Assembly: GCA_021234535.1 (NCBI GenBank)
Contig: CM037840.1
Location: forward strand, 8,297,094 to 8,361,093
Length of the DNA: 64,000 bases
Direction: 5' to 3'
Origin: Stichopus chloronotus
Lineage: Eukaryota > Echinodermata > Holothuroidea > Aspidochirotida > Stichopodidae
Shown one piece after another: positions 38,291 to 49,059 of the stretch (positions are counted from its first letter, which is position 1; each line of letters starts with the position of its first letter). The position numbers were made by a program, and so were the translations under genes. The notes under the pieces were generated by a model. That model worked only from the letters and a program-made list of their open reading frames with translations, was not told the origin of the DNA and ran no database searches.

Positions 38291-41200
38291 TCTCAAGATT
38301 CCAGTGACTTGCATAACGCGGCCGGAGGAAATGAAAACGAATAACACTGATCATAAGGGTAGTCCACAACAAACTGACTAGTGAAAACCCGAGAGGTCAG
38401 TCCTGAACTCCGTCAATCTTTTTGTCCTTTTACGAAATCTAATCGTTTGATTGAAACTGTGTAATTTTACGCGACTGCTTTACGTCTTATTTTTAAAGGA
38501 GGCGTAATGACCGTGGCAAACCTGTATTTATGCAAAGCGCCCTTAAAAGGGGCTGCAGAACATGTCCACGCATGACTGAAGAAACGTCAATAAATCTCAA
38601 AGTATCACATTTAAGTATTTAAGTACAACAGGGATAAAAAGTTCCTTCTTATACTGTTTGATAACGATAACCGATGGGATCATTCTCTACCAACTCAACA
38701 AATTAGCATAGGGTGTCGACTCAGATATGGTGAAACTATTAAGATGTATAGCTTATATTATGAAAGTAACACACAGAAAATTTCAGGTCAAAAGTCAAAG
38801 CCGTTTTGGAGTTATGGCCCATTGAAAAATGACCCCATCTTTTCATGCCCGATTTGTGTGCATGCCATTTCAGTCGTTTTTGAGCGCTTTTAACTCTCGG
38901 AGAATGGATATACAGAGCTCAGAGAAGTACTCACCGGGAGTATTTTTTGCCCAAATTTCAGGAATTGTGGATAAAAGATGCTGTATCTTGTTTAACTATG
39001 AAGATAAAGAGCCCTTATCATTGCATATCATTTTCAGTACCCATGTGATGTTTTTATGTTTGTACCCCTGTGGTTCAGCCAACTTCTATCAGACATGTAG
39101 CATGTTTAAAATATGTAATATCTGGTAGGTACGCTTTGCTCTCACAAAGTTAAAGACTGTAAACAACTTCCATGACAACATGGTGTTCGTCAAACATGGT
39201 CCCAGAGTCAGTGTTTTTAATGCCAGATTCTTTAAATATAAGCAGGAAATATTCTAGGTAGGTATTGTCGGCCCTGTATCTTATTCCCTGAGAAGGTAGG
39301 CTCTCATAAATGACTGGGATGAGGACCATGCAATTTGGACATACGAAGAATTGGTCCGTGCCAATTTTCAATGCCCGCAACTCCCAAACTCCTTGGAATT
39401 TTGACGGTAAAATTCTTGGTGTGTTCTATCCACCACTTGAACAGCATTAGGGAATTTTTCAGGGCAATCAGACTGCCCGACCATGATTGTCTGAAAATTT
39501 GTTGCGTTGGCAGAGAATGACCCATTTAATATTATCAATCATCGGTGGCACATATACAATATGGGGTATTCAACAATTTAGGAAAATTTCTATTTTTCTA
39601 AATTTCTACTTTTTTCAAATTTCTATTTTAGCTCAAATTGGCTATTTTAGACTTCAGCTCACTTATCTTTATCTACACCGAACACTAAAGGGATATTATA
39701 AGGAATGAAATAGTGTATAATCTTGATTAACTAGCATCACGAGAAGTCATTTCAGCTCACTTCTCTATACTTTGTTTTGGTTATTTGACCTATGACCACA
39801 AGCTAACAGTTCCTTTTCAGAGGATATCACCGTAAATGAATAAAAAATATTCTCCTGTGTTTTGATTCCTTTGTTTGCTTTTCTGTCAAAAAGTGTCTTC
39901 AGTTATTTTTCACGTATTTGTACCTAAACTGTCTCACGTATAAACCAATGTTCAATGAAAACAAGGCCGTGTCTCTTCCGCATGTAGAACTAGTATGATC
40001 CAATCTGTTAGAGTGATTAGAGAGGTCATTTACAATAAATAATCCCAGCACTGACTCTCAAACTGAAACATTGTTTAGCTAACTCTTAATTATGTACGAA
40101 TATTCGGAGACATCTTGTTGATGCCGCTGATAAGGCAGGTGTAAATTACAGGGAGCTTCGTGTTCTCAAAGCAAAAACAATTCCCACGCTCACTGCATTT
40201 GCCATCCCATGTTCCTCACTGTCTCCATTTTCACAGTCTCTCTTTTCACCTTTCTTATTTTGTCTCCCTAATCTCCGACCTCTTCGCTGCAGTCGCTTTC
40301 TTTAATTTTCTTCTGTTAGTTAGCATCTGGCTAAAAATCTGGCAAAAATGACCAAGGAATGTTCCATGAAACAACCACCACAACGGCCAGTTCGCCTATG
40401 CATGTAAGCATCACATGATCTCCACAATTTTAATCTTATAGGAGACACAAAACCTGAAATTTACAGTGACATCATAGTAGAGACTCGTAATTTACATCCA
40501 TTGTTAAATAACTTCACAAATTCATCTTTGCCATAATTTTCACCATTTTTATATCTATTTCTATTTTACACTATTTTGTAGGCTACTGCAGTTACTTTAC
40601 CAAACCTTGGCGCCTCATTGTGACTTCACGGAGTCTTAAAAAATTCAGCATGTATGTGTTCATCATGATTGTTGGGTGTGATGTGTAGATACTGTGTTAC
40701 TGTAAGTGTCAGTGTTACTCATACTAGACACACTATCTAAGGAACAAACTCGAAAGTCCTCCCTCATACATCTGTGCACACTTTGCCTGTTTCTCTGTAA
40801 AAAATATACTGGTATAGAAGGCAGAATGTTGGACAATTGTTCCGAAATGTTTGAATATGTGAAGATCATCTGTGCTAATTTTCGTCTTGTGATCTTACTG
40901 TGACTTTTCAAAGAATGACATCTACAAAGTACATTAGTCTGGGTGGGGAGATGTTGAAAGTGACCACAACCTTTGCTATCCTTTATTGACTCTCTACACT
41001 GTATTGTTGCAAAGAATTATAGACATAAAAGGGACCCGCATATTAGTTTGAGTCTAGTCTCCCCTCTCACACATGAACAAGGACGTAAAACAATGCTTAT
41101 TAATTAGTAGCTTTTTAATAGGTAAATTACAATTTGAAATGTACTTCATTAAATGGACTGAATGATAACTGTGGGAATATACCACTTCATCCTTTGGATA

Positions 41201-41329
41201 AAGAGAAAGTTTCAACCCGGATTTTGACAAAGTATGAAACAAAATTGAAATGTGTCTGTGTACTTTTGAATGACGGTTAGTATTCAAGACTACTGTAACG
41301 TCAGCCTTCTTGTTCGTTTTCACATCCAC
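38291..41329. other. Non-coding stretch upstream of TRIM copy 1
   Basis: No coding domain was recognised. The 99-codon frame at 38829-39128 is featureless. If the leader-exon model suggested by copies 2 and 3 applies to copy 1, this interval would be intronic. Confidence 0.35.
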
Positions 41330-41331
41330 AG
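41330..41331 (+). promoter_or_regulatory. Putative splice acceptor before TRIM copy 1
   Basis: A pyrimidine-rich stretch ends in CACAG, with AG at 41330-41331, 24 bp before the ATG. Acceptors of similar quality lie about 31 bp before the ATG in copies 2 and 3, which is why I read this as the start of the coding exon. Confidence 0.5.
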
Positions 41332-41355
41332 TTACGAAGTCACATATTCTTTGCA

Positions 41356-43562
41356 ATGGCATCATCAACCCTTCTGAAAAACTTGGAAGAGAACTTCTTA
41401 CTCTGTCCCGTATGCTTGGAAATATTTCAAGATCCAAAATTGTTACCATGTCTCCATCGATACTGTGGAAAATGCCTGGGAACAATGGTAGACGCAAGTG
41501 TTGGTAGAAGAATCAAATGTCCAATGTGTAAACAGCAATGTGTTATACCAGATAATGGAACTGATGGGTTTAAGAGTGATTTTCATATGAAAAGTGTTGT
41601 TGAATTTATTCAGTTGCAAAAAACGTTTGAAAAAATAGAATTCAAGGAATGTGTGAGTTGTTCCGAGAAGAAAAATGTGTCAGCATATTGCTTTAAGTGC
41701 AAAGATTTCTTTTGCGAACAATGTTACCATGTCCACATCAACAGTAACAAATTTAGCGATCATAAAACACGTACTCTCAAACCAGTCCTGATTGTACGAA
41801 CATAACTTTGGAAAAGTTGGCAACACTAACAGAGGATCCCAGATGTCAGACACATGTAGAGGAGAACGCAAAATTGTGTTGTAATACCTGTGAAAATGAG
41901 CCAATTTGTGTGATATGTACTTACACTAAGCACAAAGGTCACTACCTTCATGACATCACTGAAGTAGCAAAAACTGAAAGGAAATTGTTGGAATCAAACA
42001 TTGCTGAACTACAGACACTTAAAAGTAAAATATACGAGTTACCGAAGAAAGTTGAAACAGCTAGACAAAAGTTAAATGAAAACGTCTCTAAGAAGACCGA
42101 TAAAGTGATCAATCAGCACGAAGAGCAAGTGAACAAAATCAAGCGTAAACTTGAAGAATGCAAAAGTAAAAAAGTGCATGGCCTAGCAGACATAGAGAAA
42201 AGAAAGACAAACGAGGAAAGGCAAACAAGTATATCTTATGAAGAAGAAATACAAAAATTAAACGAAAAGTATGATAAAATAAATAACGCCATCCAAAGAA
42301 AATACAACAGTGAGTGCCAGATTTTTAAAGACAGTTGTCAAAAAATTGAAAGTGAGCTTGCTAGGAAACTAATAAGTTTGGATATTTCTTTCAAGACTTT
42401 AACAGACTCCAAACAGACTCTCCTTGAAAAGTATGACAAGGAATTAATGGAAATATCAAGCAATTGCGATCAGGTTATTGGACGGTACGAGAATGTCACA
42501 GCAATTGCTTTATCAGTTCTTGCAGCTAATGATGGATGGGCACATGTTCAGTGTATACCTGATATAAGAGCAGCTTGTAAACCTCTGATAGAAGAAATGA
42601 AGAAGGAATATCCACAATTGGACTCATTGCCAGATATTAATATCAAAGATATGCCTAACCTCCCTGTTGACGTCACCCTAAGTGGACTGAAACAGACTGT
42701 AATTGATGTGGTGGGTCTAAAGTCTGTGGGTGGGTGGATCAATGGAATAGCGAGTAGCAGGAATGGTAACATAGTCATCTCTGGTAAAGTATCAGATGAG
42801 TACTCACACATTACTGTGATTGACACTGACGGAAAAATCGAATGACAGGATCAAATTAAGAGGGAGAAGAAACATTGTGAACCTCCCTTTCGTTACTGCT
42901 GTTATTTATCAGACTTCAAAGTTGCAACACTTTGTGCACCTGATGAAATTGGTATTTACGATGTCCGTGATAGTTCGTATAGTAAGAAGTACATTAGTAA
43001 CGTCACCCGTTCATGGTCAGATGATCTTCGTGTGCGGTGTGAGGCCATCGATCCTGTAAGTAATCGCATCATTGTTGGTACTAACAGCAGATATGTTTAT
43101 GTGTTCGATGATCAGCTTAACTACATTCGCACTGTAACATTACCAGATGTAATCAATGGAGTGAATGACTTCACTGTATATGCAGGTACGCTTCTTATCT
43201 GCGACGAAGTAGGTAGGAGAGCCTATGCAGTCGACGTGGAGGGATCTGAGAGTAAGTTGATGTATGAATTCAAGACACCAGATATTGATGGAAGTGACTT
43301 GGGACCCTACAGAGTGTGCAAAGACAAGAATAACTTCATTTACATGTTATGGAGAAGTTTGCATCGTTGGATATATACGCTAGTACATTACAGTCAAGAT
43401 GGCCGACGGATACTGAATACGAGGGAAGTAGATAAAGATGCTATTTGCTTAGACACTGTAAAAGTGGGTGGTTCTGAAAAGCTGTTATTGGCAACTTTGG
43501 CTTCAGGAAAGATGTACGAGTATGGCATTAAAGTATCGTCAACGTTTGGCGCTAAGGATTAA
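41356..43562 (+). pseudogene. TRIM-family E3 ligase, copy 1 (frameshift plus nonsense)
   Basis: Same architecture as the intact copy at 53324. A C3HC4 RING (CPVC, PCLHRYCGKC, CPMC) and first B-box lie in 41356-41805. The second B-box, coiled coil and start of the C-terminal domain lie in 41808-42845. The rest of the propeller-like domain lies in 42846-43562. Two lesions separate these parts. Between about 41775 and 41807 a short indel shifts the frame and removes the linker seen in the other copies. At 42843-42845 an in-frame TGA (followed by CAG) stands where copies 2 and 3 have CGG, Arg. The 43032-43562 open frame continues the same frame. All RING zinc ligands remain. It is probably a recent pseudogene; a truncated RING/B-box protein, or readthrough at TGA-C, are alternatives. 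Sequencing error could explain the frameshift. Confidence 0.85.
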
Positions 43563-44769
43563 TCGGACAGTAGTCGTAGCTGTGTTTTCTTTACTCCTGT
43601 TATCATTTAGCAACGTCCAACGTATCTTGATCACTAGAATAATAGAATCCATAAGAGTCATTTAGTAACTAATGAATGAGAGTGGATAAATAATAAGAGG
43701 TGGATTATTATACGCAGATATATCGGGAATTAAGAGTTGCAAAACAACATAAAAATATTGGTAGAAATCTGGTTCTGTCATCTAATTTAAATTTATTAGT
43801 TGTGCTTTAGGCAATGGCGTAGCCAGGAGTTCGTATACATATGGTTTAAAATAGAAAAAACAAAGTCTATGGGAGGTGGGGGGGGGGGGGACCTGGCGAC
43901 ACGACTTTGTCCTGAAGAGCAGGTTCCTTCTCGTCCCGTCCCCCTCCCCCGCACCTACGCCACTGGCTTTAGGTAATCAATTGTTGTCACGTGGTAGGTA
44001 TTTTGACCAACCTAAAAGACATTCACACCCACGAGTACTGAATGCTCTTCGTGAAGTGAAACATGTGCGCAAGGTGTGACTTCTAGTAGCTTATTGTACG
44101 TAACGTCTAGTGTTCATAGTTAAGAGGAACTCAGAGTTACATAATCGTTGCGAGAAACAGCCTTTGCGTTGGTTTTTTATCGCAGCTGTCGTTGCAAATT
44201 ATTGCATACTTTATTGTTTGAGCTTGTAGTACAACTATTTTGCATTAGAAGTTAGACGACAAATTTTCTATAAGTCAAAGATAACGTTTAAAAGTGTTAG
44301 AGAGATTTTGCCTGGGCTTCGAATAAAGCTGTGAGTGACTTAAACAATTTTCTCTCGCAAGTACAGTACAGCGTATTCTTGTACATGGTAATCGAGTGGT
44401 CTGTATCAAGTGTAAATGATCTCTCATATTTAGTGAAACCTAGGTGCTGGGTCACAAAATAGAAGGGTAGTAGCATCGGAAAGGAATTATGGGTTTCGAG
44501 CACATAGTTGCCGTTTGCCATATTTTAGGGGTGTATTTAGTCTTTGAGGAACTGGATGGTAAGACCATAAATTGTTCTGCAGTTAAGTTCAGCATTTCTG
44601 TAATTCTACTTATTTGTTATCATGTTTAGTGTCTTGCGGGATGTATTGCTGACCTTACTGAAATAAAGTTCATGTTCAAGTATGAAACAAACGTTGTAAG
44701 CATTATTGTTTCGTAAATTACAGCAGTACCATGTGCATGTGTGTGTTGACTAAAACTAATATGGCAATA
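43563..44769. other. 3' flank of TRIM copy 1
   Basis: The first ~60 bp resemble the 3' flanks of the other TRIM copies (a TTAGCTGTGTTTTCTT-like word: here GTAGCTGTGTTTTCTTT near 43577). The rest holds the hAT MITE listed next and otherwise nothing recognised. Confidence 0.4.
43812..43965. mobile_element. hAT-type MITE, 154 bp
   Basis: Terminal inverted repeats CAATGGCGTAG (left, 43812-43822) and CTACGCCACTG (right, 43955-43965) match at 10 of 11 positions. They are flanked by a perfect 8-bp duplication, GCTTTAGG, at 43804-43811 and 43966-43973. An 8-bp target duplication with CA(G)TGGCG ends is diagnostic of the hAT superfamily. The element is too short to encode transposase and contains a G13 tract at 43878-43890. 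Confidence 0.87.
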
Positions 44770-45905
44770 ACTCATCATGTGGCAGAAACATAATTCGATA
44801 TAAGTCCTTATCTGACAACTTCGTCAGTGCCACATAAGGACCAACGCATCATTTTTAATTATGCGATCAAGATATTGTGGAATAACCACCGAAATTCCGG
44901 ATATTAATCACAAGTCATGATTTGGCTACCTAACTTTTTTTTGTTGATGGTTCTAAGGACCAAGGTAGATTAGTTTGTGCTCTCTTGCCTATCTGCATAG
45001 GGGCGTCATCAGTAGCGTACTGTCGGTTGCGGTAGGGGTTTAAACATTCTTAATTGCTTCTTGGGGTACATCTACTTATAAGTCTGATACATCATGTCCT
45101 CAAAACTCGAAAATATTGATTAAACAAGAAAATCCTTTAGATTTTTTCAGCATTCCGTAGGTAATGGTACGTTGCAGGGGGAAAAGTTTAAACAATTGCA
45201 AATTTGAGCTGCCAGTTTGTTACTGAGGCACGTTTGAAACGCATTATTTTAATCTGCGGGGTGTAGACTACATTAAAAAACATTCTATGTCCTTCATAGA
45301 GCCTTTTATATTGGCGAAACGTGATACATACGTAGACTACGTTCTCGCATATACTAAATCAACTAAACTAAACTGATGATCAAGAAACAATTTTCCGTGT
45401 TATCAGAAATTTGAAATAACTGTGACCATCTTTCCATATTATAAAACGGCTCGAAAATTCAACATGAACAAGACATCGCCTTGTCACAGAACTACTCACA
45501 ACTCGTTGTGTGGCTAATTTGATTTGATGGAGAATGACTTACAGAGGTCATTATGTGGCTATTTGCATGATTTACGAAAGATCGTTATGTTTCTAATACG
45601 ATTTGGCGGACAACGACATAAAACATCCTTTTGTATCTATTTTAGTGTGCCGAATAATGACTTACAATAGGTCGTTATGTAGCCATGTTAAAGTTGCCAC
45701 ATAATGAGTTAAATGTTGTTTATCGTTATGTGGCCCTAGGTAGCCACATAATGACTTGTGATTAATGTCGATGTGAAATGGCGATGGTTACTTGACACTA
45801 TTTTCATTGCATGATTTCAAAGTGATGCGTTGGTCCTTTCATGGCACTGACGAAGTTGTCAAATAAGGGCTTATATCGAATCATGTCATTATGTGGCAAT
45901 CAAAT
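44770..45905. mobile_element. Long-TIR non-autonomous DNA element with GTCATTATGTGGC motif
   Basis: About 170 bp at each end are inverted copies. ATTCGATATAAGTCCTTAT, GACAACTTCGTCAGTGCCA and GGACCAACGCATCA on the left (44793-44852) are mirrored at about 45820-45883. GATATTAATCACAAGTCAT near 44899 mirrors 45748-45768. A 13-mer close to GTCATTATGTGGC recurs in both orientations, e.g. 45547, 45671, 45723 and 45885 forward, and 45694 and 45742 inverted. No transposase frame is visible. The exact ends and target duplication could not be fixed. The architecture resembles the unrelated 6681-8574 element. Confidence 0.75.
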
Positions 45906-47722
45906 TATTTAATCAAGTGTCCGTTTTAGCGTTCCATATTCTACGCGTTGTAAAAGCAATTTTGTTTACTAGCCATGAACAGAGGGAGATTTAGCTGGGC
46001 GGTTCAGTAATAACGGAAGAGTAAAACATTTTCATTCTTGTTAAACTCATATGAACGGTTTAAGAGCAGAGGTCATTTCAATTGGATGTTACATCCACCA
46101 GAAACATTTTTCGTCACTGAAAATACCAATTTGTGACAATAAACTTCATTTCATCCAATCATCACTTTTCATTGAGTTATCCATTGGATTTATTTGATTA
46201 ATAGAAATTTAATTTACACCTACTACGAACGTGGTCTGTTAATTTGCTTTGTGTAAAAGAAAGATGGAGTGGGACCAAGTTAGGTTATTGCATAACAGGC
46301 GAGGTCTTATGAATCTGACGCTGCGACAAAACCTGCGCCTACTCATGGATGCGTTAAGTAGTTATACAGTACATGGGTGGGATAAAATATGTATAATGTG
46401 GCAACTTGTGATATACCCAGTAGAGCTACGCTGGCTTGTCACTATGAGCACCAGTTTATAGCTGACGAAGTTAGGTTATGGTCACAGACATAAGAAAAGG
46501 TTAGAGGATACAAGTCGTAAGACTTGTCAAAATGCATGATAGCCTGTCATGGATTGGGTGAAATCACCGTCCAAACCATGAGATGTTCATTTACTCTGTC
46601 AGGTCATCCGTTTAATATTTTTGGTATTTGCACCAACAGCCAACAGCCTGGTTGATCATTTCAAGTGCCCACGTCCTTGGTTTTGGCTCTTTGCCACATC
46701 ATAGCGCACCGATAGGATCCATCACGGCTCCCATTTAGCTTACCTTTATCCCTGTAGTTATGAAAGAATGTAAACTGCCTGCAGTTAGACTGTGCACTGA
46801 TTACAACGTGTCCTCTCAGTAAGGTTAACCAATTCTAGAAATCCCGTAGAGAAATAGACAAAACGTCAGAACTACCTCTAGTGAACTAAGGAAGTTTCGT
46901 GACGTGTATTACTTGAACTAAATAGGTCATAATTATACACTGAAATGTTAATAGTTTATTCACACACCTTGATTAGCGTGCATACGCTTGGGTAGTTTAC
47001 AATTGCATAAACCTTCGACGTTAATTTACACTGCTTTGTTAGGCATGGATTAATCTTGTTGATTGTTAACGAAGTTCCTCCTTTACCTGCACATCATCTT
47101 CCTATAGAGAGGAGTAAGCGACTCAACTATTGCAGTCATTGTACAAATTGTACAGTCATTTAATAAATAACCTAAACATTTTGGTCTAAGAAAATATCGT
47201 TATCATGCCGTTTCAATGGCAGTGACCTTTTGGTTTTTTTTCTTTGGGTAAAGTGATCATGGAGTTCTGTGCAGGAAATGAATAAATAAAAAAAGGATCT
47301 GTTGATGTATCAAAGACGCAATGAAGCAAACTTGTCCCCAAATGTGGATCAACTGATTCTCTTTGAACTCCCAGAAATCCAAAACAAAGTAATTTTCCAT
47401 GGAGGAGTCGATCGAGACCACGTTTGGCAGACGCTGAAGTCCTGACTTCGGTCTCACAGTGGTAGGATCCGGAATATTTACATGTTTGTTAGCAGCAGAA
47501 TACCATCTCCCAAGTAGAATACATGTTCTGCCAATGCATAGTAGGCTCAAATTTGTAACACAAGTTATTCCTGATCGTGGTAACAATGATGACGGTGGGG
47601 ACGATGATGATGGTAGTGATAATGGTAATGATAATGATGATGACTATTATGATGATGATCTTGATGATGATAACTATGGTGATGATGATGGTGATGATGA
47701 TGATGACTATGGTGATGATAAC

Positions 47723-47753
<31 letters not shown>

Positions 47754-49059
47754 ATGATGATGATGATGATTATGATGATGTTGAAAAAGAAGATGACGTT
47801 AAGTGAGTAGTGAGTGATGATCATTAGGAGGATGGGGATGAGGATGACATTAAAAATTTCAAATCATCTTGTCATTGACAGAAGTTATTACCGAAATAAT
47901 TCAGCCTCAAAATGTCCATATGCAAAGCCAAAAGCTGACAAAAAAGATGCAAAACCCTTATGGAAATAGACTGCATACTTCAAACAGTAACAAAAAGTCC
48001 GACAGTGATGATGGCGGTGTTCGAACACGTCAACCGCTAGCAATTCCGTAATAGACTGTCTTTGCGTTAAATATGTTGTACATATCAAAACTAAACTTTG
48101 GGGTTGAGAGGACAGTTGCCTGCAATGACGATGCTCTTGTTAGGCTTTTTTGACATTGCAAATACATTACACCAGCCTATTTCATAAAATGATGACTATG
48201 GATGTCTCTTGGAAAAGGTAAATAAAATACAGCCTTTCTAAATGACTACTTTTGGAGGTAATGAATAGTGTTATGAATAAATTGTACTTTATTTTATAAA
48301 GTATTGAAGATGTGCATGCAGAAAAAAAAAACGTGTACAGAAAGATAATACTAAAAGAGAGCAAATAAAACATGTAAGGTAAACAGAAAGGAAACTGAAC
48401 ATGGACAGAATTTTAGTTTTGTTTACCTAATTCAATTTGGAGTTTATTTACTCTCTAGTTGCTGCTCCATGTATACTTCTCTTTTCCATTGCCTCCTTCT
48501 TGTCTTTCACCATGTGGTACAGTTTTAGCGTTGAGCATCACAAGGCAACATTGTATGTGAGGCAGTTGTAATGACCCAAGTGTGATAGCGACTTTGATAT
48601 CAACGTTCAATGACCTAGTGTGACTGGCCAGTCATCGGCCGGGCGACAGGCGATTTCTGACCCGTCTCCAGGTAGTCAGCACTGGCGATATTTATGTAAA
48701 GTATAGATAACAACCATCACTTTACAGTTCAATCTTATTTTTCTAAAGGAGTGAATCAATTATAATAATAATGCTTATGAAGTAAAGTATGAACTGCAGT
48801 AATATCACTGTATAATATCCGTACCCCTCCTCGTCCCCTCTTGACAAATGTGGTCCTGGTCTCGAGTATCCTGAGTCGAGTGTCTCGATCCCGAGACCAC
48901 AAAAATAGTCTCCCCTGATTCTTTTCATAGAATATTACTATTAATAGCAACTTAAACGTCACTGATTGTCATGATAATTGTGAAGTCACTATTAACGAGT
49001 ATTTGCATACTCGTTTGAATGTTTTGGGTCTCGCCTCGTTTAACAGTGTATGAGCAGTG
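45906..49059. other. Non-coding stretch with GAT-type microsatellite
   Basis: Apart from the (GAT)n array at 47586-47806, no gene or structured repeat was recognised. Open frames here are short; the poly-Asp, poly-Ile and poly-Met frames at 47.5-47.8 kb are translations of the microsatellite. Confidence 0.4.
47586..47806 (+). repeat. Imperfect (GAT)n microsatellite, ~220 bp
   Basis: GAT/GATGATGAT units interrupted by GGT, AAT and TAT triplets. It is open in several frames on both strands because it is a triplet repeat. Confidence 0.95.

Noticed and set aside
47459..47824. Poly-Asp, poly-Ile and poly-Met frames
   Set aside because: All are translations of the (GAT)n microsatellite, which stays open in several frames on both strands.
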